NCBI GenBank assembly: GCA_019828545.1 | Contig: JACVRA010000138.1 | Span: 186,001-250,000 of the forward strand | Reading direction: 5' to 3' | Source: Paracamarosporium sp. OC-R06-R3 | Taxonomy: Eukaryota > Ascomycota > Dothideomycetes > Pleosporales > Didymosphaeriaceae | Length of the DNA stretch: 64,000 nt | Shown: positions 1 to 11,157 of the stretch, one piece after another | Layout of the letters: the number at the start of each line of letters is the position of its first letter | Position numbering within the stretch: position 1 is the first letter of the stretch | Position numbers and translations under genes: made by a program | The notes under the pieces: model-generated | The model's database searches: none | What the model was told of the DNA's origin: nothing | What the model saw: only the letters and a program-made list of their open reading frames with translations

Positions 1-464
1 ATTCGCTATTGCTAAACGCCGCGGCGACGTTGATGGGTAGGGGAGACGGGCGAGTATGGATGTTCCATCTTTCACTGAGATCTCGAAGACGCGATTGAAG
101 CCGCCTTCTGCAAATTTACGAAAGCTTTTAATATCTGAAGTGGGCCTGTTGAGAGACTTGGCGGCGGCTTTCTTGAGCTCATCGACATTGAATGCGAGGC
201 GTCGTTCGGACAGGTGGCGAGATTCATTGTAACTGTAGGATAGAAGATATGTTAAACAAAATTATTTATTAGTAAAACATTTAGAATATACATCCATCTC
301 CCAGAAGTATACTCGAATAACTCGCGATCGATTTTAAAGTCCTTTATGGCAGCCTGGGATGAGGCGAACGCGTGCCTGTGAAAGAAAGAGGGTTGGTAGA
401 GGAGATTCGTCCCCACAAGCGAGGTCTAGTCCGCGAATCGGAATGGCGCTTTTTGAAGGGTCAT
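1..464 (-). CDS. APH/AIM9-like phosphotransferase, 5' part, runs off the window
   Basis: Partial gene. Two exons can be read: an upstream one ending at 292 and a second from 232 to the window edge, joined across a 59-bp GT-AG intron (291-233). The joined frame reads LFEYTSGRWIYNE, then FNVDELKKAA, then FAEGGFNRVFEIS and ARLPYPS. This is the N-terminal lobe of the fungal aminoglycoside-phosphotransferase family that includes AIM9 (altered inheritance of mitochondria), with the nucleotide-binding loop in the GGFNRVFE stretch. Members usually carry a mitochondrial presequence. Here the basic, Ser/Phe-rich stretch before the domain (about 420-350) would fit one. The only in-frame ATG upstream (462-464) is separated from the domain by an in-frame TAG at 426-428, so either an upstream exon is missed or the gene is broken. 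Family is confident; the 5' end is not. Substrate unknown. Confidence 0.75.
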
Positions 465-1888
465 GATAGAAAAAGCAGGCAGCGCTTGTCTGAAGTCGTG
501 TGGCGATCGCTAGAAGAGAGCACTACGTAGCCTCTTACCAAGTGCTGCACGCGCGAACAATCAGTATTGTTCAATATATGGAAAGCCTAGGAAGGCTACA
601 TATGGACGACAAAGGGTTGCTATGAGAAGACGATTAGATATTGGGGAACGAAGGCGACATCGAGCTTAGCGGCTGCACGGAACACCTTGGCGTGTCTTTG
701 CCCCCAAAATCTATCACAAAAGTAACAAAATCACTACTTACGAATAAGCGATTCTGAATGAGTATTTTGATACTGAAATCAAGTATATCTCTGTTTCATG
801 ATGTTGGCGCTTGTGTTGCTGCACGTTGTGTGAGCAGAGATGGGGATTGGAGGTTGGTTGAGCTGCGTGCATGGTTATCATGATACAATGGGTGGGGGAA
901 GTCTGAATGGTTTGTGTGAGTTGGTACAAGGTAATGGCGTTTGATTGCCTCTCTTAAATTTGATATGAAGTGGACAGTTGTGGAATTTGCGATCAAATTT
1001 GGCGACATGATTCTAGTCGTCTATTGGTCAGGTTTTCTGGATGGGATAGAGACTGTAAGGAGGATTGTGGCCAAGGTAGTAAGCCTGCGCTGCGCTGCAA
1101 TCTCGATGTTGCTAAGAATTTTGCTCTTATTCATGCTGCACTGAAGGGCTTATTTTGGACCGTAAGAGCTGCGTAGGCGTAGGCTTGGTAAAGGGTCGAA
1201 TAAGTGGGGTTACCAGGCATTGTTATTTCACTGTACAATCTTTGGTCATAAATAAATTCGCATCACCAAAGAAAAGAAGAAGATAGGAAAACAAGAAAAT
1301 GAACGAGTGAACTTCCAAATGATAATTCAACTACAAAACCATGAGGCGCTTTTGTCGCAGGCTTGAAGTCAACCGAGAGTACATACAATCGAAACACAAG
1401 AACATGTATGAAATCCTTCACCCTTTTCGGGAATTAATGTTCTGTCGCTTAGNNCTTGTCACTTGCTCCACGTTACAAGCTCAGCATCAGCACCCTTGAT
1501 GCTTGCCCGACCCCACAGGCTGAAGGGATGGGTATTGTGGGGTAAACTTATTTGGATAAGTAAATTGAGTCGCAACTTAACCTGTGTTACATTCGGCATT
1601 CGAACAACATCTCCCGGCCAGCAGAACATATTAACCGCCCTCACGTTTCGCAAATTCCTTAACTCTCTACACTCTGGTTGGCTGCTGCCATGGAAGACCA
1701 CCATATCTATGGAAGTGATCCTTGTGAACACAATCTCGAGTACAGTCACAAGCATCGATAGGCTGTCTCGGCACTCCACAGTTCATCTACGTAGAAGACT
1801 TAGCTGAAGTATATCAAGAAAGAAGCACCAAGGACTGCACTTCAACACCATCATTCTGGTTGTCGTCTTCCATTGACCTTCTCTCGCC
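465..1888. other. Intergenic, 1.4 kb, no gene seen
   Basis: Lies between the divergent AIM9-like gene and the DUF1996 gene and should hold both promoters. Only short overlapping open frames on both strands, none protein-like. Two undetermined bases stand at 1453-1454. Confidence 0.5.
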
Positions 1889-3273
1889 ATGTTCTGGAAC
1901 ACTCTTGCTACGGGTGCGCTGTTGGCGCAGTCTGCGTCTGCGCAGAACATGCTGCGCTTTGCCTGCTCGCAGCTCACCATTGAACGAGCCGATCCCCTTG
2001 TTGCCCCCGGAGCCAACCCTTCGCCTCACACCCACCAGATCATCGGAGGAAACAGCTTCAACCTGACGGTATTCCCTCTTCAAACTCCTTCACGAAAGAA
2101 ACCTCATCTGACGATGTACAGATGGAGCCCGCCAAATATGACCCACCCTCCAAGTCAACCTGCACCACGTGCACATACTCCGAAGTACGCTCTGTAATAC
2201 GAGAACATGTGCAACTTACTCACCACTCAACAGGACTTCAGCAACTATTGGACTGCCTCGCTCTACTTCAAGTCCCCCGAGAACGGCACCTTCCAGCGCG
2301 TGCCCCAATTCGCCAACGTCGGCCTGCAGCAAGACGGCGGCATGACTGTCTACTACAGTAAGTAAGATGCGAACGAAGCAAGCATCCACACGGCCTTGGA
2401 CAGACCCAACACCGATTTACTTCACCTCGATTACATCCATCCACTGTAACCCCACTAACACTCCCCAGTGCCCTACAGCGCGCAAAACGGCAAGATGACC
2501 GCCTTCAAGCCTGGCTTCCGCATGATCGCCGGCGACCCTATGTTCAAGAAGAACAGCAACAAGGCCTCCATCTGCCACCGATGTCTCGGCAACGGCGAGG
2601 GCTTTGCGCCCTGCGACGCCAAGGACACTGCCGAGCTGCCGACGAAGTACTGCCCCAAGGGAATCCGCGCAACCGTCATATTCCCCAGCTGCTGGGATGG
2701 AAAGAACCTCGATAGCCCGGATCACAAGAGCCACGTTGCGTACAGTAATGCTGGCGGTTTGGGTTCGCCTAAGTGCCCCAGCACGCACCCTGTTGCTATT
2801 CCACAAGTCATGTATGTTTCCACGCGTTCCCCTCCACATCAGGACTTGATTTAACGGTAGTTTTGATAGGTACGAGATCATGTGGGATACTGGACGATAC
2901 AAGAACGACGCATGGTACGGCAATGGCAAGCAGCCGTTCGTGTACAGCTTTGGAGATGCGTAAGTTGCATGCCTTTATACTCACCGCGTCACCGTCCCAT
3001 CGCACCACAACATTGTCTAACGTGGAAAATAGAACGGGCTACGGTCAGCACGGTGACTACCTCTTCGGCTGGAAGGACGATTCCCTGCAGAAGGCTATGG
3101 ACGCGCTCCCCACCGGCAAGTGCGCAAACGCAAACTGCAGCGTCCTTAAGATCCAGTCTGCCAAGGACTCCATGGCATGCAAGAAGGCGCAGCAGGTGCC
3201 TGAGAATGTCGGAAAGGATGGCGAGTGGCTGCAGGAGTTGCCGGGAGGTGCGCCGGTTACGTATGCGAGTTAG
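1889..3273 (+). CDS. Secreted DUF1996 domain protein
   Basis: Six exons by eye: 1889-2068, 2122-2184, 2234-2357, 2469-2811, 2870-2959, 3033-3273, all GT-AG, giving 346 aa. The N-terminus (MFWNTLATGALLAQSASAQ) is a good signal peptide. The mature protein begins with MLRFACSQL and continues with a Cys-rich region (STCTTCTYSE), NYWTASLYFKSP, an IFPSCWDGKNLDSPDH stretch, HVAY, and a GYGQHGDYLFGWK segment. These are hallmarks of the fungal DUF1996 family, whose function is unknown; some members carry a C-terminal WSC domain, which this one lacks. The fit of the exon junctions to the family pattern is very good. It is followed by the convergent desaturase gene. Confidence 0.9.
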
Positions 3274-3716
3274 TTCAGAAGTAGGTGGAAAGGTCGTAGG
3301 ATATGAAGGAGGATGTGAATTGTAGTGGATAGATTGTTCTTAAGAGTAGTTGTTTCTAATACGTGGGTGGTTTATCTAGGACTGTGTGATGCTTGTTGTG
3401 TCGTTCGTGAACACCTGGTATCCCTGGTAGCGTGTCTTGAAGCCAGGCAGCCAGCAATATGCATACCCATGCCCATCCTGCGAATAGTCCACAGCACCTC
3501 TCGTTTTGATTCGCTATAGGTAAGCGCCGAAACCAGATGTTGAAACAAGCTCTGAGCATCTGCCGGGCCCCGCACACCCAACATACAAGCTGCGTTCCCC
3601 GCGCAAACACCCCCAGCTCTCTCATCAACCCTCCACATCAATCAAGCAGAGGAACCAGCCCTGCTCGAAAGAAGGCGCTTTGTCAGACGACGAGCCACAC
3701 TTTCCCCTTCCTCATC
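3274..3716. other. Intergenic between convergent genes
   Basis: 443 bp between the stop of the DUF1996 gene and the stop of the desaturase. Presumably holds both 3' UTRs; nothing else seen. Confidence 0.5.
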
Positions 3717-5133
3717 TCATTTCGCCTTGTCAGACGAACCCCAAACAAGCGTGCCTTTCCACTTGCCCGAGCCCTCCTCGACGTACTTGCACGTGGTAAA
3801 TGCAGTCCAAAGGTCAGCGAGGAAGTTAGTCCTTTGCTCAATGTACCTTTCTCCTAGCACATCTCTCAACGACTCAGTCGCTTCTTCCGCGTGGTAGAAA
3901 GGGATTCTCCTGCACGCACAGTGTCAACCAGCGCCATGACTTCAAGCACAAAAAGCCCTAAAAAAAGAAAACAAAAAAAGAGCCATGTAACTCCAAAATC
4001 AAGAAACAGAGCGAGAAAGTAAAAAAAGAAAGACTTACGGGAAGAGATGGTGCACAACGTGGTACTCGATGATGCCGTGGAAGATGTGGCGGCCGATGAA
4101 GCCGAAGTCGCGATCGATGGTCGAGAGCGCGCCTTTCACGTAGGTCCACTTATCTGCGTCGTAGTGCGGCGCATCTTCGTGCGTGTGGTGCAGGTAGGTG
4201 ATTGCGACTGTGCCGTCGTCAGCATCGAGACGCAAAGATAGCATCACATGCACGGAGGAACTTACCAATCCAGTGGTTCATCCAGAGATACGGCAGCCCA
4301 TACAGCAACAGCGTGTTACCCACGCCGAGGGACCTGCTAACCAAAGCCAACACGCCGAAAACGACCGCAAGCCCAACATCAGAAACCAACACAAACGGGC
4401 CCTCGGCGTCTGTGAAAATACTCGCCGTAGGATCCAAGTGCGACTGTCTGTACTTGCCCGTCTCCGGGCGCGACGACCCCTTGACAAGACTCTGGTAGCC
4501 GGCGCCCACATTCAAAAACACGTAAGCCGGCCAGCCGAAAACCTGGTGGACGATGAGCGCACACAGGGTCCAGATCGGCGTGTCGGCTGCAGAATGATCG
4601 GCCAATTTCCCCACCAGACCTAGACCCTTGGCTTGCTTCGCTTCGAATTCGTCCTTGCGGTGCGGCACAAACACCGTGTCTTTCTCCATGTGGTTGTGGT
4701 ACCGGTGGTGCCGTGCGTGGCTGAATTTCCAGCTGAAGAAGGGCACCAGGAGCATCGAGTGCAGAGCCCACCCGATCGTTGCGTTGACCTTGAGGTACGG
4801 GGAGAACGAGTCATGGCCGCACTCGTGCGCGAGGATCCAGAGTCCCGTGAAGAAGAGCCCTTGGACGAAGCTGTAGAGGGCCCAGAGGGGAATCTTAACG
4901 GCCAATGGTGCATCGAGCTTCGTGAGCCAGACTGCTGAGGCGAAAAGGAGTGAGACGGCTACGAGGTCGCGAACCACGTAGGACAACGAGCGAGCTAGGG
5001 AGCGCTCGAAGCATTTTGGGGGGATAGCATTTTTAAGGGTCTTGACGTCCGGAACTTCAGAAGCAACAGGTATCGTTGGGATCTGGAGCTGCGTAGCCGT
5101 AGAAGTAGCCGTAGCCGTAGCCGTCACGCCCAT
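3717..5133 (-). CDS. Fatty acid desaturase, delta-12/omega-3 (FAD2) type
   Basis: Three exons on the minus strand: 5133-4266, 4207-4039, 3909-3717 (GT-AG introns of 58 and 129 bp), giving 409 aa. Membrane-bound di-iron desaturase with all three histidine boxes: HECGHD at residues 103-108, HARHH at 139-143 and HVVHH at 339-343, with hydrophobic segments between. The N-terminus ([20 protein letters not shown]) and C-terminus ([20 protein letters not shown]) match the fungal oleate delta-12 / linoleate omega-3 family. Such ER enzymes desaturate acyl chains of phospholipids. HECGHDSFS in the first box differs from the HECGHQ or HECGHG usual in delta-12 enzymes, so regiospecificity is open. Codons 4-14 are a Thr/Ala run from an imprecise GTAGCC repeat. 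Confidence 0.93.
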
Positions 5134-5566
5134 GGTGTCGATGCAGAGGGTCGGGGAAGAGACAGGAGATGGAAGGACATCTCAACACTGCAGCCCAGCC
5201 CTTGCTTTTTGTATAATTTTTCCCCGAGGCGGTGAACTGTGCCCTAGAATCCCGCGAAGCACAGACTTAAAGACAAGGTACCCGAGATGTGCTTAGATGT
5301 GCTCCAACAATTCAAAACGCGGTAACCGCATTAAAAGGCTGGGCGTCGATTTCTTCTCCTTTCGAAGCGAAAAGTGGAGTAGGCCTAGATTCGAGATATC
5401 AGCCGCGTCCGCTGTTTGGTAGCGGTCAGGATAGATCATCAACGGCGTGCCATCACATCCACCTTCTCCTTAACACACTAGAGCTAGGTTGAAAATTCTT
5501 TGCATAGGGGTCGTCTAGGTTCGAACATCCACGCGGACACGAGCGCTATCATTCATATATGTACGT
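5134..5566. other. Intergenic, desaturase promoter region
   Basis: 433 bp between the desaturase start and the phytase stop; both genes lie on the minus strand. No ORF of note. Confidence 0.4.
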
Positions 5567-7112
5567 CTATGAGGTGAAGCACTGGTCCCAATGCCCGCCG
5601 CTTCGAGTAAAACTTTGGCTCTCCACGAACTTGCTGAGCTTGCATCTTCCATATTTATCACCGCCACAGAAATCTAGCGGCTGGACGCGATCGTTGACAA
5701 TGATGCGCACATACTCCTCTTCCGCCTTCTTGCAAGAGAGCTTTTCTACGTATATACGGGCGGCGAAGGGCACTGTCCAAGCCGCCGAGTACCCCTTGGT
5801 CTGCTTGGCGCTCTCGACAGTCGTGTTGGAGAGGGGTTTAGTATTGTTGTACACACCTAACGCGGCAAGAATACCAGTCATGTCATTGTCGTGGCTGAAG
5901 TCTGCGTACAATTTGCGATCGAGAGGGAACGTTGCTGGGTCCTTGTCTAAGGTGCTGTTGATGTTCCCCACAACTTGTACTGGCTCTTCGGTGAGCCTCG
6001 CTAGGAGCTCGCTCACATAGCCGATGCCCTGGGTCGGCCCGAGAGGGTTACCATTGCCGTAACCGTACCACTTCCCCAAGCTCTCGTAGTAGTCGTATTG
6101 TTGCCATTCCTCCTCTGTGAACAAGTGGCAGAAGTCAGAGATCTGGGCGGTCGGCGAAGCGAGGGTAGTGAAGGGACACAGATCCATCAAGTAGATGATT
6201 TCGGTCGTGCTCAAGTTTGTACCGAGCTTGCCATTGACACGAGCCTGAATCGGAGGAACGAACTTGGCTGCCCAGATGTCTTGTGCATTATCGCCAATTT
6301 CTGACAACGGGCCATCTTCGAAGTTGGTGCAGGTCTCATGCGACAGCGTGTTGTTGATGCCTGAAGCCTCCGGTATGTTCACATCAATGGTGCCCGTCTC
6401 CTTGTGTGCTGCCTGAGCATATCCTTGCAGCCACTTGTTCGCCGACTCAACTACGCGGGCCTGTCCGGACGAGCGCACGAATGGCGTCTTGCCCTTGAGA
6501 AACTTCTCGTACCGCCTGTAGAAATGGGCACCTGAGTTGACCATTTCCTGGCGCCCAGCATCCGTCAGCTGATCAGCGCCTAGAGTGTATTCGTAGTCCT
6601 TCAAGAAGGCAAATTCGTCTGGGAACGCCGTGCTCGTGTTCTGTATGAGGCCAACAGTTGCTCCGTAGAGAAGCGTCTTGCTCATTGTGGGGTCACGGCC
6701 GCCATGGCGCGACAGGACCGAAGCGAAGCTCACGTCGCATTGCTCGGGAGGGTCGACGTCGATATCGGAGGGGACGGAGAACCAGAGCGCGTACTGGCCC
6801 CAGAAGTGGCTCGTCTTGGGGCTGCAGCGGTAGCCATCGTCGATGGTGTCGCAGGACTTGTTGGCCGTGGGGGCAGCTGCGGACCTGGGGAGGGTCAACG
6901 AAGTGAACAAGAGGGCCGCAACGAGGCGGAGCATTTTACCGGAAGAGGCCATAGAGACTAAGCAGTGCGGCGAGCACTACGAGATAGAGACCAGCACGTC
7001 GTAAGCTTGTCGAGCTTTGCTTGCGGTACTTGGGCTCCTCTTTCTCGCTCAAGGGCAGCAGGGCGTACTGCGGCGATCGCCCTCCCTTTATCCTTTGCCA
7101 CAGGTGGGCCAT
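5567..7112 (-). CDS. Histidine acid phosphatase, phytase type
   Basis: The catalytic part is one long exon with RHGGRDP (RHGxRxP signature; residues 82-88 counted from the ATG at 6952) and the proton-donor motif SHDN (353-356), paired cysteines and many N-glycosylation sites. The family hydrolyses phytate and other phosphomonoesters outside the cell. Two N-termini are possible. (a) ATG at 6952 or 6934: no intron, a 461-aa or slightly shorter protein with a classical signal peptide (MLRLVAALLFTSLTLP). (b) ATG at 7112: exon 7112-6940, a 55-bp GT-AG intron (6939-6885), then the same body, 496 aa, with a short cytoplasmic tail and a type-II anchor (LYLVVLAALLSLYGLF). The signal peptide of (a) lies inside the intron of (b). 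The upstream ATG and an intron near the mature N-terminus, where phytase genes commonly have one, make (b) likely. Confidence 0.92.
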
Positions 7113-7627
7113 GGTATACGTGATGCGATTTAACATCAAGGGGGGCAATTCAACGTGAGGTCGAGCAGGGGCCGGGGACTTGCATGCTGGGAGGGGCGAG
7201 AGCTAGCGACCTGCGCTGGCAATGGCAGAGCAAGGATGATGCACGTGGTGCGGAGATGATGTCGACGAAGGGTAAAGATGCTTCACCAGAACGGACGCAG
7301 AAGAGGAAGGTTTGAACCGGGGGTGGAGCGTGAGGGTGTGGCCAGTCGTCGTGTGGCGTGCCGAGGTGCGTCTGCTCACCCCCGTGCCAAGTCATCCCGT
7401 AGTTTCACTCAACCTTAAACGACAGATCCTCGTTCAAACGTATGCCCTTTCGATTGAAGTTCACTCGGAGGAACGTCTCTAGTGGCATGAGAGCGTGGCG
7501 TTCATATAGTCATCTAACTACCCAGTTGCGGCGTCAGCACTTGGATAGCACCAACAGCCGCTTCGTACGAACACACACACTTACGTACCGGTAGTTCGCT
7601 CTATCTCATATCTTTGCGCATCCGAAC
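7113..7627. other. Intergenic, divergent promoter region
   Basis: About 0.5 kb upstream of the phytase. An in-frame ATG at 7148 could add 12 residues to the anchored phytase form. A short CA run occurs near 7570. Nothing else seen. Confidence 0.4.
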
Positions 7628-7922
7628 ATGGACCTGCGGTCCCGTGGAGAGTACATTCCCCTCTCAACGCAGTTCAGCTCTGCCGTTGATGAGGGACGGG
7701 CTGCCAGGAACAGCGACGCGCAATCCTGTGCTGATAGCGACATTTCGGTGAGTTAACACCAACCCAGCCCGTCACTATTATATCTCGCTGCCGGTCCCCG
7801 GCAGTCAGCGAGCGTTGGCTAAGCTTTGGACCGAAAGCTTGCCGCCGCGCGAGACCTTCCTCATCTGGGAACAGAACGCGGCGATCATGTACGCTATGTG
7901 CTCCGTCGCTGAGCTTGAATGA
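7628..7922 (+). CDS. Possible small two-exon ORF, 77 aa, unrecognised
   Basis: ATG at 7628 opens 40 codons that end exactly at a GTGAGT donor (7748). Two acceptors follow in tandem, CAG ending at 7804 and CAG ending at 7808. Use of the second gives an open frame (ALAKLWTESLPPRE...) to TGA at 7920-7922, 77 aa in total; use of the first hits a stop after five codons. I recognise no family. It lies about 150 bp upstream of the permease start on the same strand, so it could be a small gene, an upstream ORF in the permease leader, or chance. Confidence 0.2.
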
Positions 7923-8073
7923 CGTTTGAGCTACCATCCGTTCCCCGCGCATTCGGTCATTGGCCTCACGCGCTCTAAACGCCGCTGTCATTCTGATAAA
8001 GCCCGTATATTACTTCTGCCATGTTCTTCCCTCCCTTACACAACCAACTTCCATCGCTAGAGAGAGGCTAACG

Positions 8074-9970
8074 ATGGGTCCCCATGAGAGGAGCACCGCA
8101 GATGAACTCCAACTGGAGGCCTTGGGGCACAAAGGAGAGCTCCAAAGGAACTTTTCCTTCCTGTCGATGCTGGGGCTTGCGTTTGCCATTCTCAATTCAT
8201 GGACCGCCCTTTCCGCATCTCTGTCGCTTGCACTCCCAAGCGGTGGTTCAACAAGTGTCATATGGGGCCTCGTCACAGCGGGCATATGTAACTTGTGTCT
8301 AGCAGCATCACTTGCTGAGTTTCTCTCCGCATACCCAACAGCTGGTGGCCAGTGAGTAATTCTAAGGCAGTATAGACGGCAATTAACGTATCAGGTACCA
8401 CTGGGTGGCCGTCATTTCCTGGAGGAGATATGTGCCTCTTCTATCGTGGATCACAGGCTGGATCAACGTCTCCGGATGGATCGCACTAGTTGCGAGTGGA
8501 GGCTTGCTTGGATCGCAACTCATCGTCGGCGTCATCTCAATGTACTCTCCAAGCTACACCCCGGAGCGTTGGCACCAGTTCCTCATCTACATCGGCTACA
8601 CTCTGGCCGCCTTTTTAATCAACGCTTTCATGAATGTATGTACCAAATCTCAGCCCGCTCAGTCAGCAGCGTCCTCAGCGAAGGCGTGCAGATTGAGTCT
8701 AGTTTCCATGAAATATACTGAGCTTAAACAGGATCTATTGCCCTACGTCAACAAGGGTGCAATCACTTGGTCTATCGTTGGCTTTGTAGTGATTTGCATC
8801 ACCATCCTGGCATGTGCGTCTCCAAACTATGCATCCGGCGATTTTGTGTACCGGCAATTCGTCAACGAAACGGGATGGCCTGATGGAATTGCTTGGTTGC
8901 TGGGCTTGCTACAAGGTGAGTTCTCATGGGAGCCGTGCAGACTTTCCACGCCGAGAACATGGCTATCTGTACTGTTGCCTTGTCGTACCCGACTACGTCT
9001 ACATCTCCTGTTAAAAATTAGGGAGCCCTGCTAACAGATCAAGGTGGCCTTGGATTGACCGGATACGACGCTGTTGCGCACATGATCGAGGAAATTCCTA
9101 ACGCATCCATCGAAGGTCCGAAGATCATGATTTACTGCGTGGCCATTGGAATGTTCACAGGTTTCATCTTTCTGACCTGCCTCCTATTCGTTTCTGGCGG
9201 TAACACCGAAGAAATCATCGCATCTCCGCTCGGCCCTCTACTTTACATCCTGCGCAACGCAACTCAGAGCCGTGCAGGTTCAGTGTGTCTCCTCATGTTC
9301 CCGTTGGTCTGCCTCCTCTTTGCGACGACATCGATCATGACGACCTCGTCGCGCATGACGTACGCTTTTGCGCGCGATGGCGGGCTCCCAGCGTCAAAGT
9401 TCTTCGCAAAAGTGCACAAGCGACTAGGACAGCCACTGAACTCGTTGATCTTGACGACTGTATTGACGGTCATTTTTGGATGCATCTTCTTAGGCTCAAG
9501 CAGCGCTTTCAACGCCATCATTTCCGCGTCTGTCGTTGCGCTTGGTGTCAGCTACGCCATGCCCATTGCTATTAACGTTCTGAGGGGCAGAAAAATGCTC
9601 CCTCCACGAGCATTCACACTGCCGAGTTGGTTTGCGTGGTTCGCGAACTTGCTAGGCGTGGCCTATGTCATCGTAACGACGGTACTCTTCGTTTTCCCAC
9701 CAGAACTGCCTGTTACAGGCAGCAACATGAGTATGTCCTGCAAGGTCTGCATCTGGAATGGTCAGCTAACCTTGCGTAGATTATTGCATTGTGGCATTTG
9801 CCATCATTATTATCATCAGCACTGTACAGTGGTTTGTTGATGGGCGGAAGAACTTTACTGGTCCGCGAACAGATCTAGGGCTGGAGGTACTCGAAGCTGT
9901 GCAAGAAGACCAGCAGAACGGGCACGGCGGCGTCGACGCAAAAAAGTATGAAGACGATCCACGCATATAG
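8074..9970 (+). CDS. APC-superfamily permease, GABA/choline transporter type
   Basis: Five exons: 8074-8351, 8395-8635, 8732-8915, 9044-9730, 9780-9970, giving 526 aa with about 12 hydrophobic segments. Conserved stretches of the fungal amino acid/choline transporter group (UGA4, HNM1 relatives) are plain: LQALGH-like ELQRNFSFLSMLGLAFAILN, YPTAGGQYHWVA, GWPDGIAWLLGLLQ, LTGYDAVAHMIEEIPN, SRMTYAFARDGGLP. The product should be a plasma-membrane proton symporter for GABA, choline or a related amine; the substrate cannot be read from sequence. The acceptor of exon 4 is AAG at 9041-9043, which gives LLQGGLGLTG as in homologues; a CAG six bases upstream (9035-9037) would insert Asp-Gln. The start at 8074 gives a normal-length cytoplasmic N-terminus, although the frame stays open upstream to 7960. 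Confidence 0.93.
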
Positions 9971-11157
9971 GAAGGATAGCCAGCATGTGTTACTTAACTA
10001 TCCGGAGTATGGATATGACTCGAGCAATGCGATGAAAATAGCAACGACGACAAAGCGCCGACCAGGAGCACTTTTTACTGTTGAACGACTGTCAGGCTAC
10101 TTGTGACGTCATCGCTCCATACTCTGCTCTCAGCACTCCGTAACTCCCTCGACTCGAAAGCTGGAGTTCGCTCCTGTTTGGGCAACCCAAGATGCCGTGA
10201 ACAGGCACACACCTCGTGAAGACTCCACAGGCAGGGTCGCTGATGTAGATTTTAAAATTACGAACGGACTCCCACGACATCGTTTGGACGCGTTTGCGCC
10301 CCAAAATTCTCCGACGTGAGGAACGAACAAGGCTCGCACCAACGACACTGTACGAACACCGCTCATCGATGTATGGTTTTACATTCGTACTCATACTCGC
10401 GCCTGGATTTGTTAAAGCGATTGTGCAGCGCTGCAGAGGTGATCTTCATTCCAACCGTACCTTGCATTAGGCTCTCGTCGCCGCCGACAACGCTGCATTT
10501 ACCAGAATCCAGAACCTCCTCCTTGGCCAAGGCCCGCTTTCCGCTCCCACGCATCGGACCTCCGACCTTACGCTAGCAGCACAATTCGTTCTGTTTCCCA
10601 CAGGGTGAAGCGGAACAGGCTTAGTGCAAGGCTGATGATGTGAGCGTGGCCAGCGATGCGGACTTCCGTCGCCTAGCGAATCCCTGCCACCGGACTAGCG
10701 CGCCCGCTCATTGGACGGAAACCCGTGATGCTTTTGATGGTGAGGGAGAAGCGTGGTCGCGGGTGCGTGCGTGACGGAGTTTTTGGAGAGACGGATACGG
10801 AGAAGGGAAGTGTGCTGTGGTGAGGAAAGATTTCGCCGTGCGAGCGTGTGCGAGGGCTGTGCCGCATGCAGAAGGTATACATACTCCTGGCATGTCTGCT
10901 TCCTGCAGGTAGGAAATTTGTTTTCATAGCGACAGGGACTTCACTTAGGATCGGATCGGAGCTTTTTGCTGCTTGCTGGTGCATCGGGTGCGTGGTCTTT
11001 GGCACGGACATGATCAAGTCGCACATAGCTAACTGTCGTGTAGCTTTTCCTATATTCACTCTTTCAAAACAGTCTTTACCTCCTGGAGAGACAGTCTTTA
11101 CCTCCTGAAAGATCACCTTCTCTTTCGTTTCAGCAGAAACCAAAACAACCATTCAAG
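9971..11157. other. Intergenic, 1.2 kb
   Basis: Between two plus-strand genes. Overlapping ORFs on both strands look random. It should carry the promoter and leader of the CRIB-like gene, with a 22-bp direct repeat next to its start. Confidence 0.4.
11069..11112 (+). repeat. 22-bp tandem direct repeat in the leader of the CRIB-like gene
   Basis: Two adjacent copies of a 22-bp unit (11069-11090 and 11091-11112) that share their first 17 bases (ACAGTCTTTACCTCCTG), 45 bp upstream of the ATG at 11158. Confidence 0.8.

Noticed and set aside
5510..5535. GGTTCGAAC resembling a tRNA B box
   Set aside because: No A box or cloverleaf arms around it.
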